Positions 21,590 through 31,070 of a DNA stretch of 64,000 bases are shown piece by piece. Location of the stretch: contig NZ_BMDV01000010.1 in the NCBI RefSeq assembly GCF_014636095.1, positions 1 to 64,000 of the forward strand. The letters run 5' to 3'. The DNA is from Acinetobacter modestus. Its GTDB lineage: Bacteria; Pseudomonadota; Gammaproteobacteria; Pseudomonadales; Moraxellaceae. Position 1 is the stretch's first letter; each line of letters opens with the position of its first letter. A model generated the notes under the pieces. The model saw nothing but the letters and a program-made list of their open reading frames with translations. It was not told where the DNA came from and ran no database searches. Made by a program: the position numbers and the translations under genes.

Positions 21590-22993
21590 TTAACTTTGTA
21601 ACAGTCGAAGTAAGTTTTTATAATCTTCATTAAAAATTGGATCTTGTTCTCGCAAGCTGACCACTTTTTCGCAGGCATGCATCACGGTACTATGATCACG
21701 GCCACCAAATGCCATTCCAATCTCAGGAAAACTATCCCCTGTCAGCTCTCGGGCTAGCCCCATCGCTAATTGGCGTGGACGTGCATAAATACGGGTACGC
21801 TTAGGTCCAATTAATTCTTTTAATGGGATACGGAAATATTCACTGACGACACGCTGAATATTTTCCACACTAATGGTGCGTGCACGAATCGCTAAAACAT
21901 CTTTTAATGACTCACGCACCACATCCAAATCAATCGCAGTGCCTTTAAAACGTGAAATAGCCACCACCTTATTGAGGGCACCTTCAAGTTCACGAACGTT
22001 TGCGACCACTTGTTGTGCAATGAATAAAGCACAATTTCGTGGCAAATCTACCCCACTATTTTCAGCTTTTTTTAGCAAAATTTCGATACGGGTTTCAATA
22101 TCTGGTGGCTCAACACCAACAGATAATCCCCAAGAGAATCGGGAAACCAAACGCGGATCCAGTTCCGTGAGTTCTTTTGGATAACGATCTGAAGTTAAAA
22201 TAATTTGTTTAGATTCGTCTAATAAGGCGTTGAATGTATAAAAGAATTCAACAAGACTTGCTTCTTTACCAGCAAGCAAATGAATATCATCAACCAACAA
22301 TAAATCTAAAGAACGACAATTTTTCTTAAACTCTTCAACCTTACCTTTCTGCAATGAACTGACAAAGTCTTGTACAAAACTTTCCGAGGTCATATACATG
22401 ACACGCGCATTGGGTTTGGCTTGTAAAAGTGCGTTCCCTACGGCTTGCATCAAGTGTGTTTTACCCAAACCTGTTGGACCATATAAAAATAGAGGATTAT
22501 GCTGAGATGCGCCTAATTGGGTTAATACCTTACGGCAAGTCTCAGCAGCCATTTGGTTAGAACGGCCTTCAACAAATAAAGAGAATGTAAATAATGGGTT
22601 GAGTTGTCTTTTCTTTGGTATTTTCGTGACATTTTGACTTGGTTGCACCAAATCAGTTTCTTTCTTAGCTTTAATAGGAACAGTTGGAATGGTTGGGGTG
22701 TTACTTAAAGCAGCAGTCGTGGTTGCAGGTTGCTCATGAGAAGACAAAATAGTACCTGGACGCGAATCAACCAAGATTTCAACCTGACGTACTCGACCTT
22801 CCGATAATTGCTCAGCAAGAATTGAAATTAGCTCTAAATGGTTGTCTTGAATATAACGTGTCCAATATGGATTAGGTGCATATAAACGCATCACCCCGTC
22901 AACTTCTTCAGCAACCAAAGGACGAATCCACATCGCAAAGACGTTGTCAGAGAGCTCTTGTCGCAAGCGAGTTAAGCAGTCTGTCCAGAGCAT
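21590..22993 (-). CDS. dnaA: Chromosomal replication initiator DnaA
   Basis: Binds DnaA boxes at oriC and opens the duplex. About 467 residues. Domain I is at the N-terminus (LWTDCLTRLRQELS), a variable linker follows, then AAA+ domain III with Walker A GPTGLGKTH, Walker B LLLVDDIHLLAGK and sensor motifs. Domain IV has the DNA-recognition signature GRDHSTVMHACEKV. I prefer the ATG at 22993: AGGGG sits five to six bases upstream, too close for the ATG at 22999. oriC lies immediately upstream. Confidence 0.98.
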   Translation of the reverse strand: MLWTDCLTRLRQELSDNVFAMWIRPLVAEEVDGVMRLYAPNPYWTRYIQDNHLELISILAEQLSEGRVRQVEILVDSRPGTILSSHEQPATTTAALSNTPTIPTVPIKAKKETDLVQPSQNVTKIPKKRQLNPLFTFSLFVEGRSNQMAAETCRKVLTQLGASQHNPLFLYGPTGLGKTHLMQAVGNALLQAKPNARVMYMTSESFVQDFVSSLQKGKVEEFKKNCRSLDLLLVDDIHLLAGKEASLVEFFYTFNALLDESKQIILTSDRYPKELTELDPRLVSRFSWGLSVGVEPPDIETRIEILLKKAENSGVDLPRNCALFIAQQVVANVRELEGALNKVVAISRFKGTAIDLDVVRESLKDVLAIRARTISVENIQRVVSEYFRIPLKELIGPKRTRIYARPRQLAMGLARELTGDSFPEIGMAFGGRDHSTVMHACEKVVSLREQDPIFNEDYKNLLRLLQS

Positions 22994-23077
22994 GTGCATC
23001 CCCTAATATCCATTTTAAATTCAAAAATAAAGAAACCACCAATCCCATCTTTCGAAGGGGTCGCCATTCTAACCAAG

Positions 23078-23086
23078 TTATCCACA
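23078..23086 (+). other. DnaA box 1
   Basis: Exact TTATCCACA on the plus strand, 85 bases upstream of the dnaA start; it may also allow DnaA to regulate dnaA. Confidence 0.85.
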
Positions 23087-23182
23087 TCTGTCAGGCAAAT
23101 TTATGAGACTTTTGCCGAAAAAGAAAGCATTTGATTATAAATTTAAATTTAAAACCACTTGTGCATAACTTTTTGCACAAGC

Positions 23183-23191
23183 TGTGGATAG
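23183..23191 (-). other. DnaA box 2
   Basis: TGTGGATAG on the plus strand, i.e. CTATCCACA leftward. Confidence 0.75.
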
Positions 23192-23205
23192 TTTTAGTGT
23201 TAAAG

Positions 23206-23214
23206 TTATCCACA
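23206..23214 (+). other. DnaA box 3
   Basis: Exact TTATCCACA, 14 bases after box 2 and in opposite orientation. Confidence 0.85.
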
Positions 23215-23239
23215 AATAATAAAAGTGATAAAAACATGG

Positions 23240-23248
23240 TTATCCACA
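23240..23248 (+). other. DnaA box 4
   Basis: Exact TTATCCACA, same orientation as box 3. Confidence 0.85.
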
Positions 23249-23362
23249 AATCAACAACATGTTTTTTATATAAAAATGATCACTTTCCACAGAATAAATC
23301 CACACTAATAAGAATAAATTTAAATTTTAAAATTTGAATTTATTTATAAATCGGCACTTCTA

Positions 23363-23371
23363 TGTGGATAA
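23363..23371 (-). other. DnaA box 5
   Basis: TGTGGATAA on the plus strand, next to the AT-rich block and just left of a TTTAAATTCAAA copy at 23387. Confidence 0.83.
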
Positions 23372-23591
23372 CTGAGCATATCGAAATTTAAATTCAAAAT
23401 CTAAGAATTAAATTTAAATTATTTATGAAGTTGTAGATAAGCCTGTCTATAAGATGTGAATATAGATGAATTGATAGTAATTTTAAAGAGATAGCTTGTG
23501 TATAGTTTTCGTTTTCAATTTTAACTGAGTAATCATCTAAGTTTTAGTTGCTCAAATTAGAGAAACAAAATGTAAAGTTTTTGATTTTCCA

Positions 23592-23620
23592 TTGACAGCG
23601 TAAACATTGCGCAATAAAAT
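23592..23620 (+). promoter_or_regulatory. rpmH sigma70 promoter
   Basis: Perfect -35 TTGACA (23592-23597), 17-base spacer, -10 TAAAAT (23615-23620), 38 bases before the rpmH start. Probably drives rpmH-rnpA-yidD-yidC. Confidence 0.85.
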
Positions 23621-23658
23621 CGCGGACCTTTATAGAAAGATCATTTTGGAGTTTCGAA

Positions 23659-23793
23659 ATGAAACGTACTTTCCAACCATCTGAATTAAAGCGTAAACGC
23701 GTTCATGGTTTCCGCGCTCGTATGGCTACTAAAGCAGGTCGTCAAGTTTTAGCTCGTCGTCGTGCAAAAGGTCGTCACAGCTTAACTGTTTAA
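23659..23793 (+). CDS. rpmH: 50S ribosomal protein L34
   Basis: 44-residue, strongly basic protein of the large ribosomal subunit, starting [18 protein letters not shown], the universal L34 start. GGAG lies ten bases upstream of the ATG. First gene of the rightward rpmH-rnpA-yidD-yidC operon; conserved next to oriC in most bacteria. Confidence 0.98.
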
Positions 23794-23820
23794 TACTGTT
23801 AAGCCGACCAGACTTGGGTG

Positions 23821-24216
23821 ATGGCACTTTACAGTTTCGGCACTGAATCTCGTATTCGATGTGCTGCTGATTATAAAAGTGTATTTGATGGTGCGCTTTT
23901 TAAAGTGCATCAGCCCCATTTCCTTTTTTTAGCAAAATTAACCGAACAGCCGAATAGCCGTTTGGGTATTGTCGTTGCTAAAAAGAAAGTGCGTCGTGCA
24001 CATGAGCGAAATCGAATAAAACGTCTTGCTCGAGAGAGTTTCCGTTTACATCAAGCGCAATTTAATGCTGATATCGATATTGTGGTGATGCCTAAAGTGG
24101 GTATAGAAGCAATCGCAAATCAAGAATTACATCAACAATTAGATTTTGCTTGGCAAAAATTACAACGTTTAGCAAAGAAGCATTCCAAAGTCGTTGTGAC
24201 ATCCCTCCAAAATTAG
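23821..24216 (+). CDS. rnpA: Ribonuclease P protein component
   Basis: Basic protein subunit that helps the RNase P RNA remove 5' leaders from pre-tRNAs. About 131 residues. The conserved RNR signature is [16 protein letters not shown], preceded by [14 protein letters not shown]. The ATG at 23821 is directly after a possible GTG start at 23818; ATG preferred. It follows rpmH by 27 bases and precedes yidD by 9. Confidence 0.96.
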   Translation: MALYSFGTESRIRCAADYKSVFDGALFKVHQPHFLFLAKLTEQPNSRLGIVVAKKKVRRAHERNRIKRLARESFRLHQAQFNADIDIVVMPKVGIEAIANQELHQQLDFAWQKLQRLAKKHSKVVVTSLQN

Positions 24217-24225
24217 AGATCTCCA

Positions 24226-24546
24226 ATGGTACGTTTACTGCATTGGTTGATAAGATGTTACCAAATCGCAATTAGTCCATTATTGGGTCCTCGTTGTCGT
24301 TATATTCCTACATGCTCACAATATGCAATTGAAGCATTGCAGACACATGGTGCAGTAAAGGGCGTATGGCTTTCGACTAAGCGAATTTGCCGTTGTCATC
24401 CTTGGGGTGGTTCGGGCTATGATCCAGTCCCACGCAAAGCACTTCGTTTTATTTCGTTTCATCAAATAGATTCTCAAATGCATCACGTTGCTGTACCCTT
24501 TCGTGATCGTTTATTCAAGCAAAATCTCTCTAACCATTTGGGATAA
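24226..24546 (+). CDS. yidD: Membrane protein insertion efficiency factor YidD
   Basis: Small membrane-associated protein that aids YidC-dependent insertion. 106 residues with the family core [18 protein letters not shown], then [17 protein letters not shown]. The tail after residue 75 is variable. Sits between rnpA and yidC, five bases before yidC, as in most proteobacteria. Confidence 0.95.
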   Translation: MVRLLHWLIRCYQIAISPLLGPRCRYIPTCSQYAIEALQTHGAVKGVWLSTKRICRCHPWGGSGYDPVPRKALRFISFHQIDSQMHHVAVPFRDRLFKQNLSNHLG

Positions 24547-24551
24547 TAGAT

Positions 24552-26312
24552 ATGCAACAATGGGCCAGATTTGCAATTCTTGGAGCCATGTTTGTTACCG
24601 CATATTTGCTTATTTTGGCTTGGCAAAAAGATTATGGTCATGCTGCACCAGCGCCGCAACAACAAGCGGCTGTTGTAAGTACGCATGAAGTATCTGCAGA
24701 TTTGCCAAACGCTCAAAATGCAACAGCGGCTTCAGACTTGCCACAAGCAAATGTGACTGCATCACAAGCCACAGAACATAATACATCTGTGAGTCAGCAA
24801 CTGATTTCAGTACAAACTGATCTTTATCATCTGTGGATCAATCCAAAAGGTGGTGATATTGTCCGTATTGAATTGTTAAGCCATGATGAAAGCAAAGACA
24901 GCGATAAACCATTTGTCATGCTGGAAAGTGATGCGAAACGTACCTACGTCGCTCAATCGGGGTTAATTGGTTTAAATGGACCAGATAGCAGCCGTGGCGG
25001 CCGTCCAATGTATGATGTTGAGAAAACAGCATATACCTTGGCAGATGCGAAAAGTGTAGCGTCGAAAGATGGTAAAACACATCAAGTGTTGACTGTGCCG
25101 TTGGTATTTAAAACACCTGAAGGTGTGGAAGTGATCAAATCTTTCACCTTCACGCAAGGCGATTACCCAATTACCGTTAAACATCAAGTCATTAACCGTA
25201 GTCAGCAAAACTGGCAAGGTCAAATGTTTGGTCAGTTAAAGCGTGATAATTCGGATGATCCAGGCAAGTCTTCACAAGGTATTTTCACCTTAGGTACTTA
25301 TCTTGGTGGCGCTTGGGGTACACCAGAAGCGCATTATAACAAATTAAAATTTGCCAATTTTAATGACGAAAAATTAAATGTTGAAGCCAAAGGCGGCTGG
25401 GTTGCCATGGTTCAGCATTATTTTGTCAGTGCTTGGATTCCTGGGAATTTAAAACTGACTCAGGCTGATGGTCAGCCTTATGCTGCGAAATTAGAATCAC
25501 GTCAGTCTAATGATAAAATGAATATCATGGGCTTTACTTCTCCTGTGATCAATGTCCCTGCGGGTACTTCAATGGAAGTAGACGCAAAATTGTATGCTGG
25601 TCCAAAAGTTCAATCTGAACTTAAAGATTTAGCTGCTGGTCTAAACCAAACGGTAGACTATGGTTGGTTATGGCCGATCGCTAAATTATTGTTCCTCGGT
25701 CTACAATTCTTCCATAATCTTGTTGGTAACTGGGGATGGTCAATTATTTTATTGACGATCATGGTAAAAGCGATTTTATGGCCACTTTCTTCAAAAAGTT
25801 ATCGTTCGATGGCGAAAATGCGTGTAATTGCACCAGAAATGCAACGCATGAAAGAAGAATTTGGTGAAGACCGCATGCGTTTCTCACAAGAAATGATGGC
25901 CTTATACAAGCGCGAACAAGTTAATCCATTGTCTGGTTGCTTGCCATTGTTGTTGCAAATGCCGATTTTCTTAGCCTTGTATTGGGTATTGATGGAATCC
26001 GTTGAACTTCGTCATGCACCGTGGTTAGGTTGGATTCAAGATTTATCTGCGATGGATCCATGGTTTATCTTGCCGTTGATCATGGGTGTGACCATGTTCG
26101 TTCAGCAAATGTTGAATCCTCAACCAACTGATCCAATGCAAGCTAAAGTATTCCGTATCATGCCAATCATGTTTACGGTATTCATGTTGTTCTTCCCTGC
26201 TGGCCTCGTGCTTTACTGGATCGTCAACAATAGTATTACCATTTTACAACAATGGTTTATTAACAAAGGTGTCGAAAAAGACCGTCTCAACAAGGTTGAG
26301 CCGAACGCTTAA
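24552..26312 (+). CDS. yidC: Membrane protein insertase YidC
   Basis: Inner-membrane insertase acting alone or with SecYEG. 586 residues: an N-terminal membrane span (about 5-20), a low-complexity Ala/Gln linker, a large periplasmic beta domain (about 85-350), then the five-helix insertase core with NPLSGCLPLLLQMPIFLALYWV and the C-terminal LYWIVNNSITILQQWFI. Start ATG has GGATAA upstream. Last gene before a strong terminator. Confidence 0.97.
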   Translation: MQQWARFAILGAMFVTAYLLILAWQKDYGHAAPAPQQQAAVVSTHEVSADLPNAQNATAASDLPQANVTASQATEHNTSVSQQLISVQTDLYHLWINPKGGDIVRIELLSHDESKDSDKPFVMLESDAKRTYVAQSGLIGLNGPDSSRGGRPMYDVEKTAYTLADAKSVASKDGKTHQVLTVPLVFKTPEGVEVIKSFTFTQGDYPITVKHQVINRSQQNWQGQMFGQLKRDNSDDPGKSSQGIFTLGTYLGGAWGTPEAHYNKLKFANFNDEKLNVEAKGGWVAMVQHYFVSAWIPGNLKLTQADGQPYAAKLESRQSNDKMNIMGFTSPVINVPAGTSMEVDAKLYAGPKVQSELKDLAAGLNQTVDYGWLWPIAKLLFLGLQFFHNLVGNWGWSIILLTIMVKAILWPLSSKSYRSMAKMRVIAPEMQRMKEEFGEDRMRFSQEMMALYKREQVNPLSGCLPLLLQMPIFLALYWVLMESVELRHAPWLGWIQDLSAMDPWFILPLIMGVTMFVQQMLNPQPTDPMQAKVFRIMPIMFTVFMLFFPAGLVLYWIVNNSITILQQWFINKGVEKDRLNKVEPNA

Positions 26313-26331
26313 GTTCGAACTTTTACTGAAT

Positions 26332-26368
26332 AAATCCGCTTAAGATGGTAATCTTAGGCGGATTTTTC
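26332..26368 (+). terminator. yidC operon terminator
   Basis: 15-bp stem with one G-T pair (26332-26346, 26351-26365), loop GGTA, then T run. It separates mnmE from the operon. Confidence 0.9.
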
Positions 26369-26426
26369 TTTGTCTGTATTTAGGGTTCCTGTTTCATAAC
26401 CCTCGTGTTTTTTAGGTGAATTTAAC

Positions 26427-27782
26427 ATGCAACATCAAACCACAATTGCTGCGATTGCTACCCCATTAGGTCGTGGTGGTGTGGGCGTGATTCGACTTTC
26501 TGGCCCTAAAGCTTATGCCATTGCTGAACAGTTGACCCAGAAAAGTCTTCCTGCTGCGCGTATGGCAGGTTTCCGTCAGTTTTGTGATGCTGATGGCTCA
26601 GTGATGGATGAAGGGATTGTATTATGTTTTCCAAACCCTCATTCGTTTACGGGTGAAGATGTGGTGGAGCTACAAGGTCATGGTGGCCCAGTCATTCAAA
26701 ATGCTTTGCTGGCACGTTTGCTCGATTTGGGTGCGACTGCTGCAAAAGCGGGTGAATTTTCCATGCGTGCCTTTGAAAATGGCAAAATGGATTTAGTACA
26801 AGCGGAAGCGATTGCCGATTTGATTGATGCCACTTCACAGGCGGCAGCACGTTCTGCCGTTCGCTCTTTGCAAGGTGTATTTTCAACCAAAATTAATACA
26901 GTTTTAGAAAAACTAATTCACTTGCGTTTGCATGTTGAAGCGGCGATTGATTTCCCTGAAGAAGAAATTGATTTCCTTGCTGATGGCAAGATTCTGGCTT
27001 TGTTGGATGAGGTACAGGACTCGGTTCAAGCGGTACAGCAGTCTGCTCGTCAAGGACAGCTATTACGTGAAGGTTTACAGGTGGTGATTGCGGGTAAACC
27101 CAATGCGGGTAAATCGAGCCTGTTAAACGCACTGGCTGGGCATGAACGTGCGATTGTGACGGATATTGCAGGAACCACCCGAGATGTGCTGCATGAAAAG
27201 ATTAGTTTAAATGGTTTGCCGATTACCCTAACCGATACCGCTGGCCTACGTGAAACAGGCGATATCGTCGAGCAAGAAGGGATTCGTCGTGCAATCAAGG
27301 AAATCGAACAAGCCGATTTATTGCTGTTGGTGTATGACTTGAATCAAGGTGATGAGCCATTGCAATTGGCGCATGAATATTTTTCAGAGCATCTTGAGCC
27401 AAAACGGTTGCTATTGATTGGTAATAAATGCGATTTAACGGGGCAAGATGCCACATTAAGTGATTATCAAGGCTTTCGTCATATCAGTGTCTCCGCAAAA
27501 CAAGATATGGGTGTTCATGCGCTCATAGAGGCGATTACAGCGCATGCGGGCTTCCAACCTGAGGAAGACACCTTTATCGCCCGAACACGTCATTTAGATG
27601 CAATGAAGCGTACTCAGCGCTATCTTGCAGAAGCACGTGAGCAGTTAGTTGTGTTTAATGCAGGTGAACTTGTAGCTGAATCATTGCGACTGGCTCAAAA
27701 TGCGTTGGGCGAAATCACGGGTGATTTCAGTGCCGATGATTTACTCGGAAAGATTTTTGGTTCGTTCTGTATTGGAAAGTAA
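26427..27782 (+). CDS. mnmE: tRNA uridine-5-carboxymethylaminomethyl(34) GTPase MnmE
   Basis: With MnmG modifies U34 in the wobble position of several tRNAs. 451 residues: N-terminal formyl-THF-binding domain, helical domain, and an inserted G domain with P-loop GKPNAGKSS near residue 222, DTAG, and NKCD. It ends with the catalytic C-terminal FCIGK, where the cysteine is essential. AGGTG precedes the ATG. Own promoter is likely, after the yidC terminator. Confidence 0.97.
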   Translation: MQHQTTIAAIATPLGRGGVGVIRLSGPKAYAIAEQLTQKSLPAARMAGFRQFCDADGSVMDEGIVLCFPNPHSFTGEDVVELQGHGGPVIQNALLARLLDLGATAAKAGEFSMRAFENGKMDLVQAEAIADLIDATSQAAARSAVRSLQGVFSTKINTVLEKLIHLRLHVEAAIDFPEEEIDFLADGKILALLDEVQDSVQAVQQSARQGQLLREGLQVVIAGKPNAGKSSLLNALAGHERAIVTDIAGTTRDVLHEKISLNGLPITLTDTAGLRETGDIVEQEGIRRAIKEIEQADLLLLVYDLNQGDEPLQLAHEYFSEHLEPKRLLLIGNKCDLTGQDATLSDYQGFRHISVSAKQDMGVHALIEAITAHAGFQPEEDTFIARTRHLDAMKRTQRYLAEAREQLVVFNAGELVAESLRLAQNALGEITGDFSADDLLGKIFGSFCIGK

Positions 27783-28004
27783 TTTTTTAAGAGTTTAAAA
27801 TTTTATATAGGCATTAAGAATATCTTCTTAGTGCTTTTTTTGTGGAATTTATTGTGTATTTTATGCCAAATAAAGAATTAATTTTTTAGATTAATAAAAA
27901 TTATTAATTTGTTTCATACTTTTGCTTATATAATTTTAGTTTATCTTGTGAATATAAATTAATATATTTTAAAATTAGTGATGAGAAACTGATTAAATTC
28001 TAGA

Positions 28005-28361
28005 ATGAATATTAGGTTATATACCGTGAACTATTTTATTTTGGCTGTATTTTTTTGTATGTTTTCGACATTTATTTATGCGAAAACAGAGATTTATCAA
28101 TGTAAAGAGAATGGATCTGTTATATTCCAATCTAAACCTTGCAAAGGTACAGGTCAGACTGTAGCTGATAAGGTCAAAGAACAACAACAAGCAAAAGAAC
28201 GTAAACTTGCTGAAATTCAGGAAAAAGAAAAACTTTTACAAGAGAGATTAAAGCATCAGCCGAAAAAAGAAGTCGGTTTTAAAGCAACTATCATAAATTT
28301 TAAGAATAAAATGATTCGTTATTGGCATGCTTTAAAGAAGAAATTTTCAATTGATTCCTAA
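28005..28361 (+). CDS. Exported DUF4124-like protein
   Basis: About 118 residues with an N-terminal signal peptide (ending FIYAK) and a short domain EIYQCKENGSVIFQSKPCKG typical of DUF4124, a family of exported proteins of unknown role. Two cysteines may pair. The rest is a lysine/glutamine-rich helix (about 60-90). The start may be ATG 28005 or GTG 28026, which has a better spaced AGG. Its terminator is shared with the converging pilU-like gene. Confidence 0.75.
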   Translation: MNIRLYTVNYFILAVFFCMFSTFIYAKTEIYQCKENGSVIFQSKPCKGTGQTVADKVKEQQQAKERKLAEIQEKEKLLQERLKHQPKKEVGFKATIINFKNKMIRYWHALKKKFSIDS

Positions 28362-28391
28362 AATATTGAATATAAATCTTTAGATTTAAAA

Positions 28392-28427
28392 AAACAGCCT
28401 AAATAATAGAAATTATTTAGGCTGTTT
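28392..28427. terminator. Bidirectional terminator
   Basis: Perfect 16-bp stem (28392-28407, 28412-28427), loop AGAA, T runs on both strands; ends the DUF4124 gene and the pilU-like gene. Confidence 0.93.
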
Positions 28428-28436
28428 TTTTTATGT

Positions 28437-29618
28437 TTAAACGCCTTGCATTTCTTGCTCTTCAGAGTCTTCTTTCAGCATATTTAAAGAAGTTGCTGCA
28501 CTAGCAGGAACTCCTTCTTGACGAGTACTTTTCAGCTTGATTTGTAAGCGTAACTCATTCAATGAGTCAGCATTACGTAACGCTTCATCATAACTAATTG
28601 CGCCTTCGTTATATAAATCAAATAAGGCCTGATCAAAAGTTTGCATACCTAATTCACGAGACTTGGTCATAATTTCTTTAAGATTATGAAATTGACCTTT
28701 TAAGATATTTTCTGCAATTAATGGTGTATTCAGTAGAATCTCTACGGCTGCACGACGACCTTGACCATCTTGAGTACGGACCAAACGTTGAGAAATAATC
28801 GCTTTCATATTAGATGAAAGATCCATCAGCAATTGATTACGGCGTTCATCTGGAAAGAAGTTCATGATCCGATCTAAAGCTTGGTTGGCGTTGTTGGCAT
28901 GTAAAGTTCCTAAACATAAATGCCCAGTTTCAGCAAAAGCAATCGCATGTTCCATGGTTTCAGTATCACGGATTTCGCCAATCAAAATGACATCAGGTGC
29001 CTGACGCAATGTATTTTTTAAGGCATGGTGCCAAGTATGGCAATCTACACCTACTTCTCGGTGAGTAATCATTGATTTTTTATGTTTATGGACATATTCG
29101 ACTGGATCTTCGACCGTAATAATATGCCCTGCTGAGTTTTCATTACGATGGTCAATCATGGCTGCCAATGACGTAGATTTACCTGATCCCGTACTTCCAA
29201 CTACCAATATTAGGCCGCGCTTTTCCATCATGACATTTTTCAAAGATTCTGGGAGTTTGAGCTTTTGGAAGGTGGGTATTTCTGACGTAATAGTTCGGAT
29301 GACCATGCCGATTTGTAGTTGTTGCTTAAATACATTTACACGAAAGCGTGATACTTCTGGAATGTTAATTGCGAAATTACATTCCCATTCATTTTCAAAT
29401 TCTTGGCGTTGTTTTTCGTTCATTAAGCTATATGCAAATAGCTTAGTTTTTTCTGGGGTTAAAATTTGCTGACCTAAAGGACGCATTAAACCTTGGAGTT
29501 TAATACTCGGTGGAAAATCTGCTGTAATGAATAAATCTGAGCCGCCATATTCAACCACTTTGGTCAACATATGAAACATAAACGTTTTGGCTTCTTCTAA
29601 TAATTCCGCGTTATACAT
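28437..29618 (-). CDS. pilU: PilT/PilU family type IV pilus retraction ATPase (PilU-like)
   Basis: Hexameric secretion ATPase that powers pilus retraction; cytoplasmic. 393 residues. Walker A GSTGSGKST near 140, Asp box ITVEDPVEY, Walker B ILIGEIRDTETM and His box GTLHANNANQALDRI are all present. The REVGVDCHTWHHALKNTLRQ segment and length fit PilU more than PilT. In Acinetobacter pilT and pilU are usually adjacent; here no pilT is nearby, so this could be a separate PilU paralogue. Start ATG with AGG upstream. Confidence 0.85.
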   Translation of the reverse strand: MYNAELLEEAKTFMFHMLTKVVEYGGSDLFITADFPPSIKLQGLMRPLGQQILTPEKTKLFAYSLMNEKQRQEFENEWECNFAINIPEVSRFRVNVFKQQLQIGMVIRTITSEIPTFQKLKLPESLKNVMMEKRGLILVVGSTGSGKSTSLAAMIDHRNENSAGHIITVEDPVEYVHKHKKSMITHREVGVDCHTWHHALKNTLRQAPDVILIGEIRDTETMEHAIAFAETGHLCLGTLHANNANQALDRIMNFFPDERRNQLLMDLSSNMKAIISQRLVRTQDGQGRRAAVEILLNTPLIAENILKGQFHNLKEIMTKSRELGMQTFDQALFDLYNEGAISYDEALRNADSLNELRLQIKLKSTRQEGVPASAATSLNMLKEDSEEQEMQGV

Positions 29619-30061
29619 GGATGTACCTAAATTTTAAGACAAGACTAGATTGAGTCAGATAGTGTGAAGTTAAAACTAATCATGCAAAGGAAAACATATC
29701 CTTGTTTCTTTAAAATGAAGTTTCAAAAGTTCTGTAAGTCATTTCATGGCTTTTCATTCACGCTGAATGAGATTACAAAAGTTGCCTTGCTGATTGTGAT
29801 TGGATTATTCCAAAAATAAACCAATCGATCTAGTTTGATTTCTATTTATTATATGAATATCAATACAATGTGAGAATTTTTGTCATTTTTTTACCAAAAC
29901 GAGCTTTTTTATCTGTGATTTGAAACTACTTTTAAAAAAACGGATGTTCCACGTGAAACGTGACGATGATTGGTTGGCTTTTGGTTGTGACTGAGTAAGC
30001 TGTGCAATTTATGAGGATAAGCCTGATTAAAATAGCGCTAATTTTGAGTTGAGTATGAGAT
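29619..30061. other. Intergenic region with parS
   Basis: 443 bases between divergent pilU-like and dsbC-like genes. Apart from the parS-like site at 29945 I see promoter-like AT-rich DNA but no gene or repeat. Confidence 0.6.
29945..29960. other. parS-like site 3
   Basis: TGTTCCACGTGAAACG: matches both known half-site forms (TGTTCC and GAAACA) with one mismatch at the last base. Confidence 0.72.
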
Positions 30062-30760
30062 ATGTTAAAAAAAATCGCTTTATTTTCATTGTTGAGTTGC
30101 ACGTCTGCAATGATTTTTGCAAATGTAGAAACCTTAAAAAATAATTTAAATCAGCAATATCCCAATATTCATGTTAGCAATATTCAAGCAACAGAAATGA
30201 CAGGACTATACAGTGCAAATTTAGATAATCAGATTATTTATTTGGATGAAAATGCCCAATATATGTTTATTGGTTCGATGGTTCGTTTAAAAGATCAAAA
30301 GAATCTGACCAAGGACTTGGTTCTAAAGCAAAATTCAATTGACTGGAAACAATTACCTTTAAAAGATGCAATAAAAACGGTAAAGGGCTATGGTAAACAG
30401 CAGCTCGCTATTTTTTCAGATCCAAATTGCCCCTATTGTAAGAAATTAGAAGCTGAACTGGATAAGCTCAATGATGTCACCATTTATACGTTTATCTATC
30501 CATTAAAAGCACAATCGATTACCGTCTCAAAATCGATTTGGTGTGATCCTAACCAAGCTTACGCGTGGAAAAACTTATTGCAGAAGAATATACAGCCTAA
30601 AGAAAAAAACTGTGCTAATCCGATTGATCGCAATCTAGAATTAGGGAAAAAATTAGGTATAGAAGGAACACCGACGCTGATATTCGGGAATGGTCTGAAA
30701 ATGGTTGGCGGGCGGAGTGCTGAAGACATTCGGATGATTTGGAAAGAACTCGGTTTATAA
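30062..30760 (+). CDS. dsbC: Thiol:disulfide interchange protein DsbC-like
   Basis: Periplasmic disulfide isomerase of 232 residues. Signal peptide ends AMIFA. An N-terminal dimerisation region (about 20-80) contains the DsbC pattern TGLYSANLDNQIIYLDEN. The thioredoxin domain has FSDPNCPYCKKLE, the catalytic CPYC, and the cis-proline loop GIEGTPTLIFGNG. A second cysteine pair (WCD, KNC) is in the helical insert, as in DsbC. ATG preceded by GAGTATGAG. Monocistronic. Confidence 0.9.
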   Translation: MLKKIALFSLLSCTSAMIFANVETLKNNLNQQYPNIHVSNIQATEMTGLYSANLDNQIIYLDENAQYMFIGSMVRLKDQKNLTKDLVLKQNSIDWKQLPLKDAIKTVKGYGKQQLAIFSDPNCPYCKKLEAELDKLNDVTIYTFIYPLKAQSITVSKSIWCDPNQAYAWKNLLQKNIQPKEKNCANPIDRNLELGKKLGIEGTPTLIFGNGLKMVGGRSAEDIRMIWKELGL

Positions 30761-30762
30761 AT

Positions 30763-30805
30763 AAAAATGCCCAATGCATTGTAATAAAATGATTTGGGCA
30801 TTTTT
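30763..30805 (+). terminator. dsbC terminator
   Basis: 12-bp arms AAAAATGCCCAA (30763-30774) and TTGGGCATTTTT (30794-30805) with a loose 19-base loop; works on both strands. Confidence 0.78.
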
Positions 30806-30818
30806 AATTTATTTTGTT

Positions 30819-31070
30819 CTAACTTTTCTTGGTGACCAAGTTGTAGATAAATAAAATAATAATGGCACCAATGACCGATGCGATAAAGCCAGCCGCTGAG
30901 TTTTCACCATATAATCCAAGTAAGCGGCCACCGTAGGTTGCTAATAATGAACCTGCAATCCCTAATAAGGTGGTAACAATAAATCCTGCTTTATCTTCAC
31001 CAGGATGCAATGCACGGGCAATTAAACCTGCAAAAAAACCGACCACAATCGCTACAATGAGAGACCACAT
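30819..31070 (-). CDS. GlsB/YeaQ/YmgE family small membrane protein
   Basis: 83 residues, three hydrophobic helices, with the family segments IVVGFFAGLIARALHPG and LGIAGSLLATYGG. The family is called transglycosylase-associated, but its molecular role is not settled; members are stress-induced inner-membrane proteins. The ATG at 31070 has AAGGAG eight bases upstream and is preferred over the in-frame ATG at 31094. Confidence 0.85.
   Translation of the reverse strand: MWSLIVAIVVGFFAGLIARALHPGEDKAGFIVTTLLGIAGSLLATYGGRLLGLYGENSAAGFIASVIGAIIILFIYNLVTKKS

Larger units (their letters stand above)
22994..23591. other. Replication origin oriC
   Basis: AT-rich, gene-free stretch between dnaA and rpmH with five exact DnaA boxes of TTATCCACA/CTATCCACA type and the variants TGTGCATAA (23160) and TTTCCACAG (23285). 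Three exact TTTRAATTYAAA palindromes occur at 23014, 23142 and 23387, with a near copy at about 23319. The very AT-rich block 23300-23430 is the likely unwinding element. Position and box content identify the origin. Confidence 0.9.
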
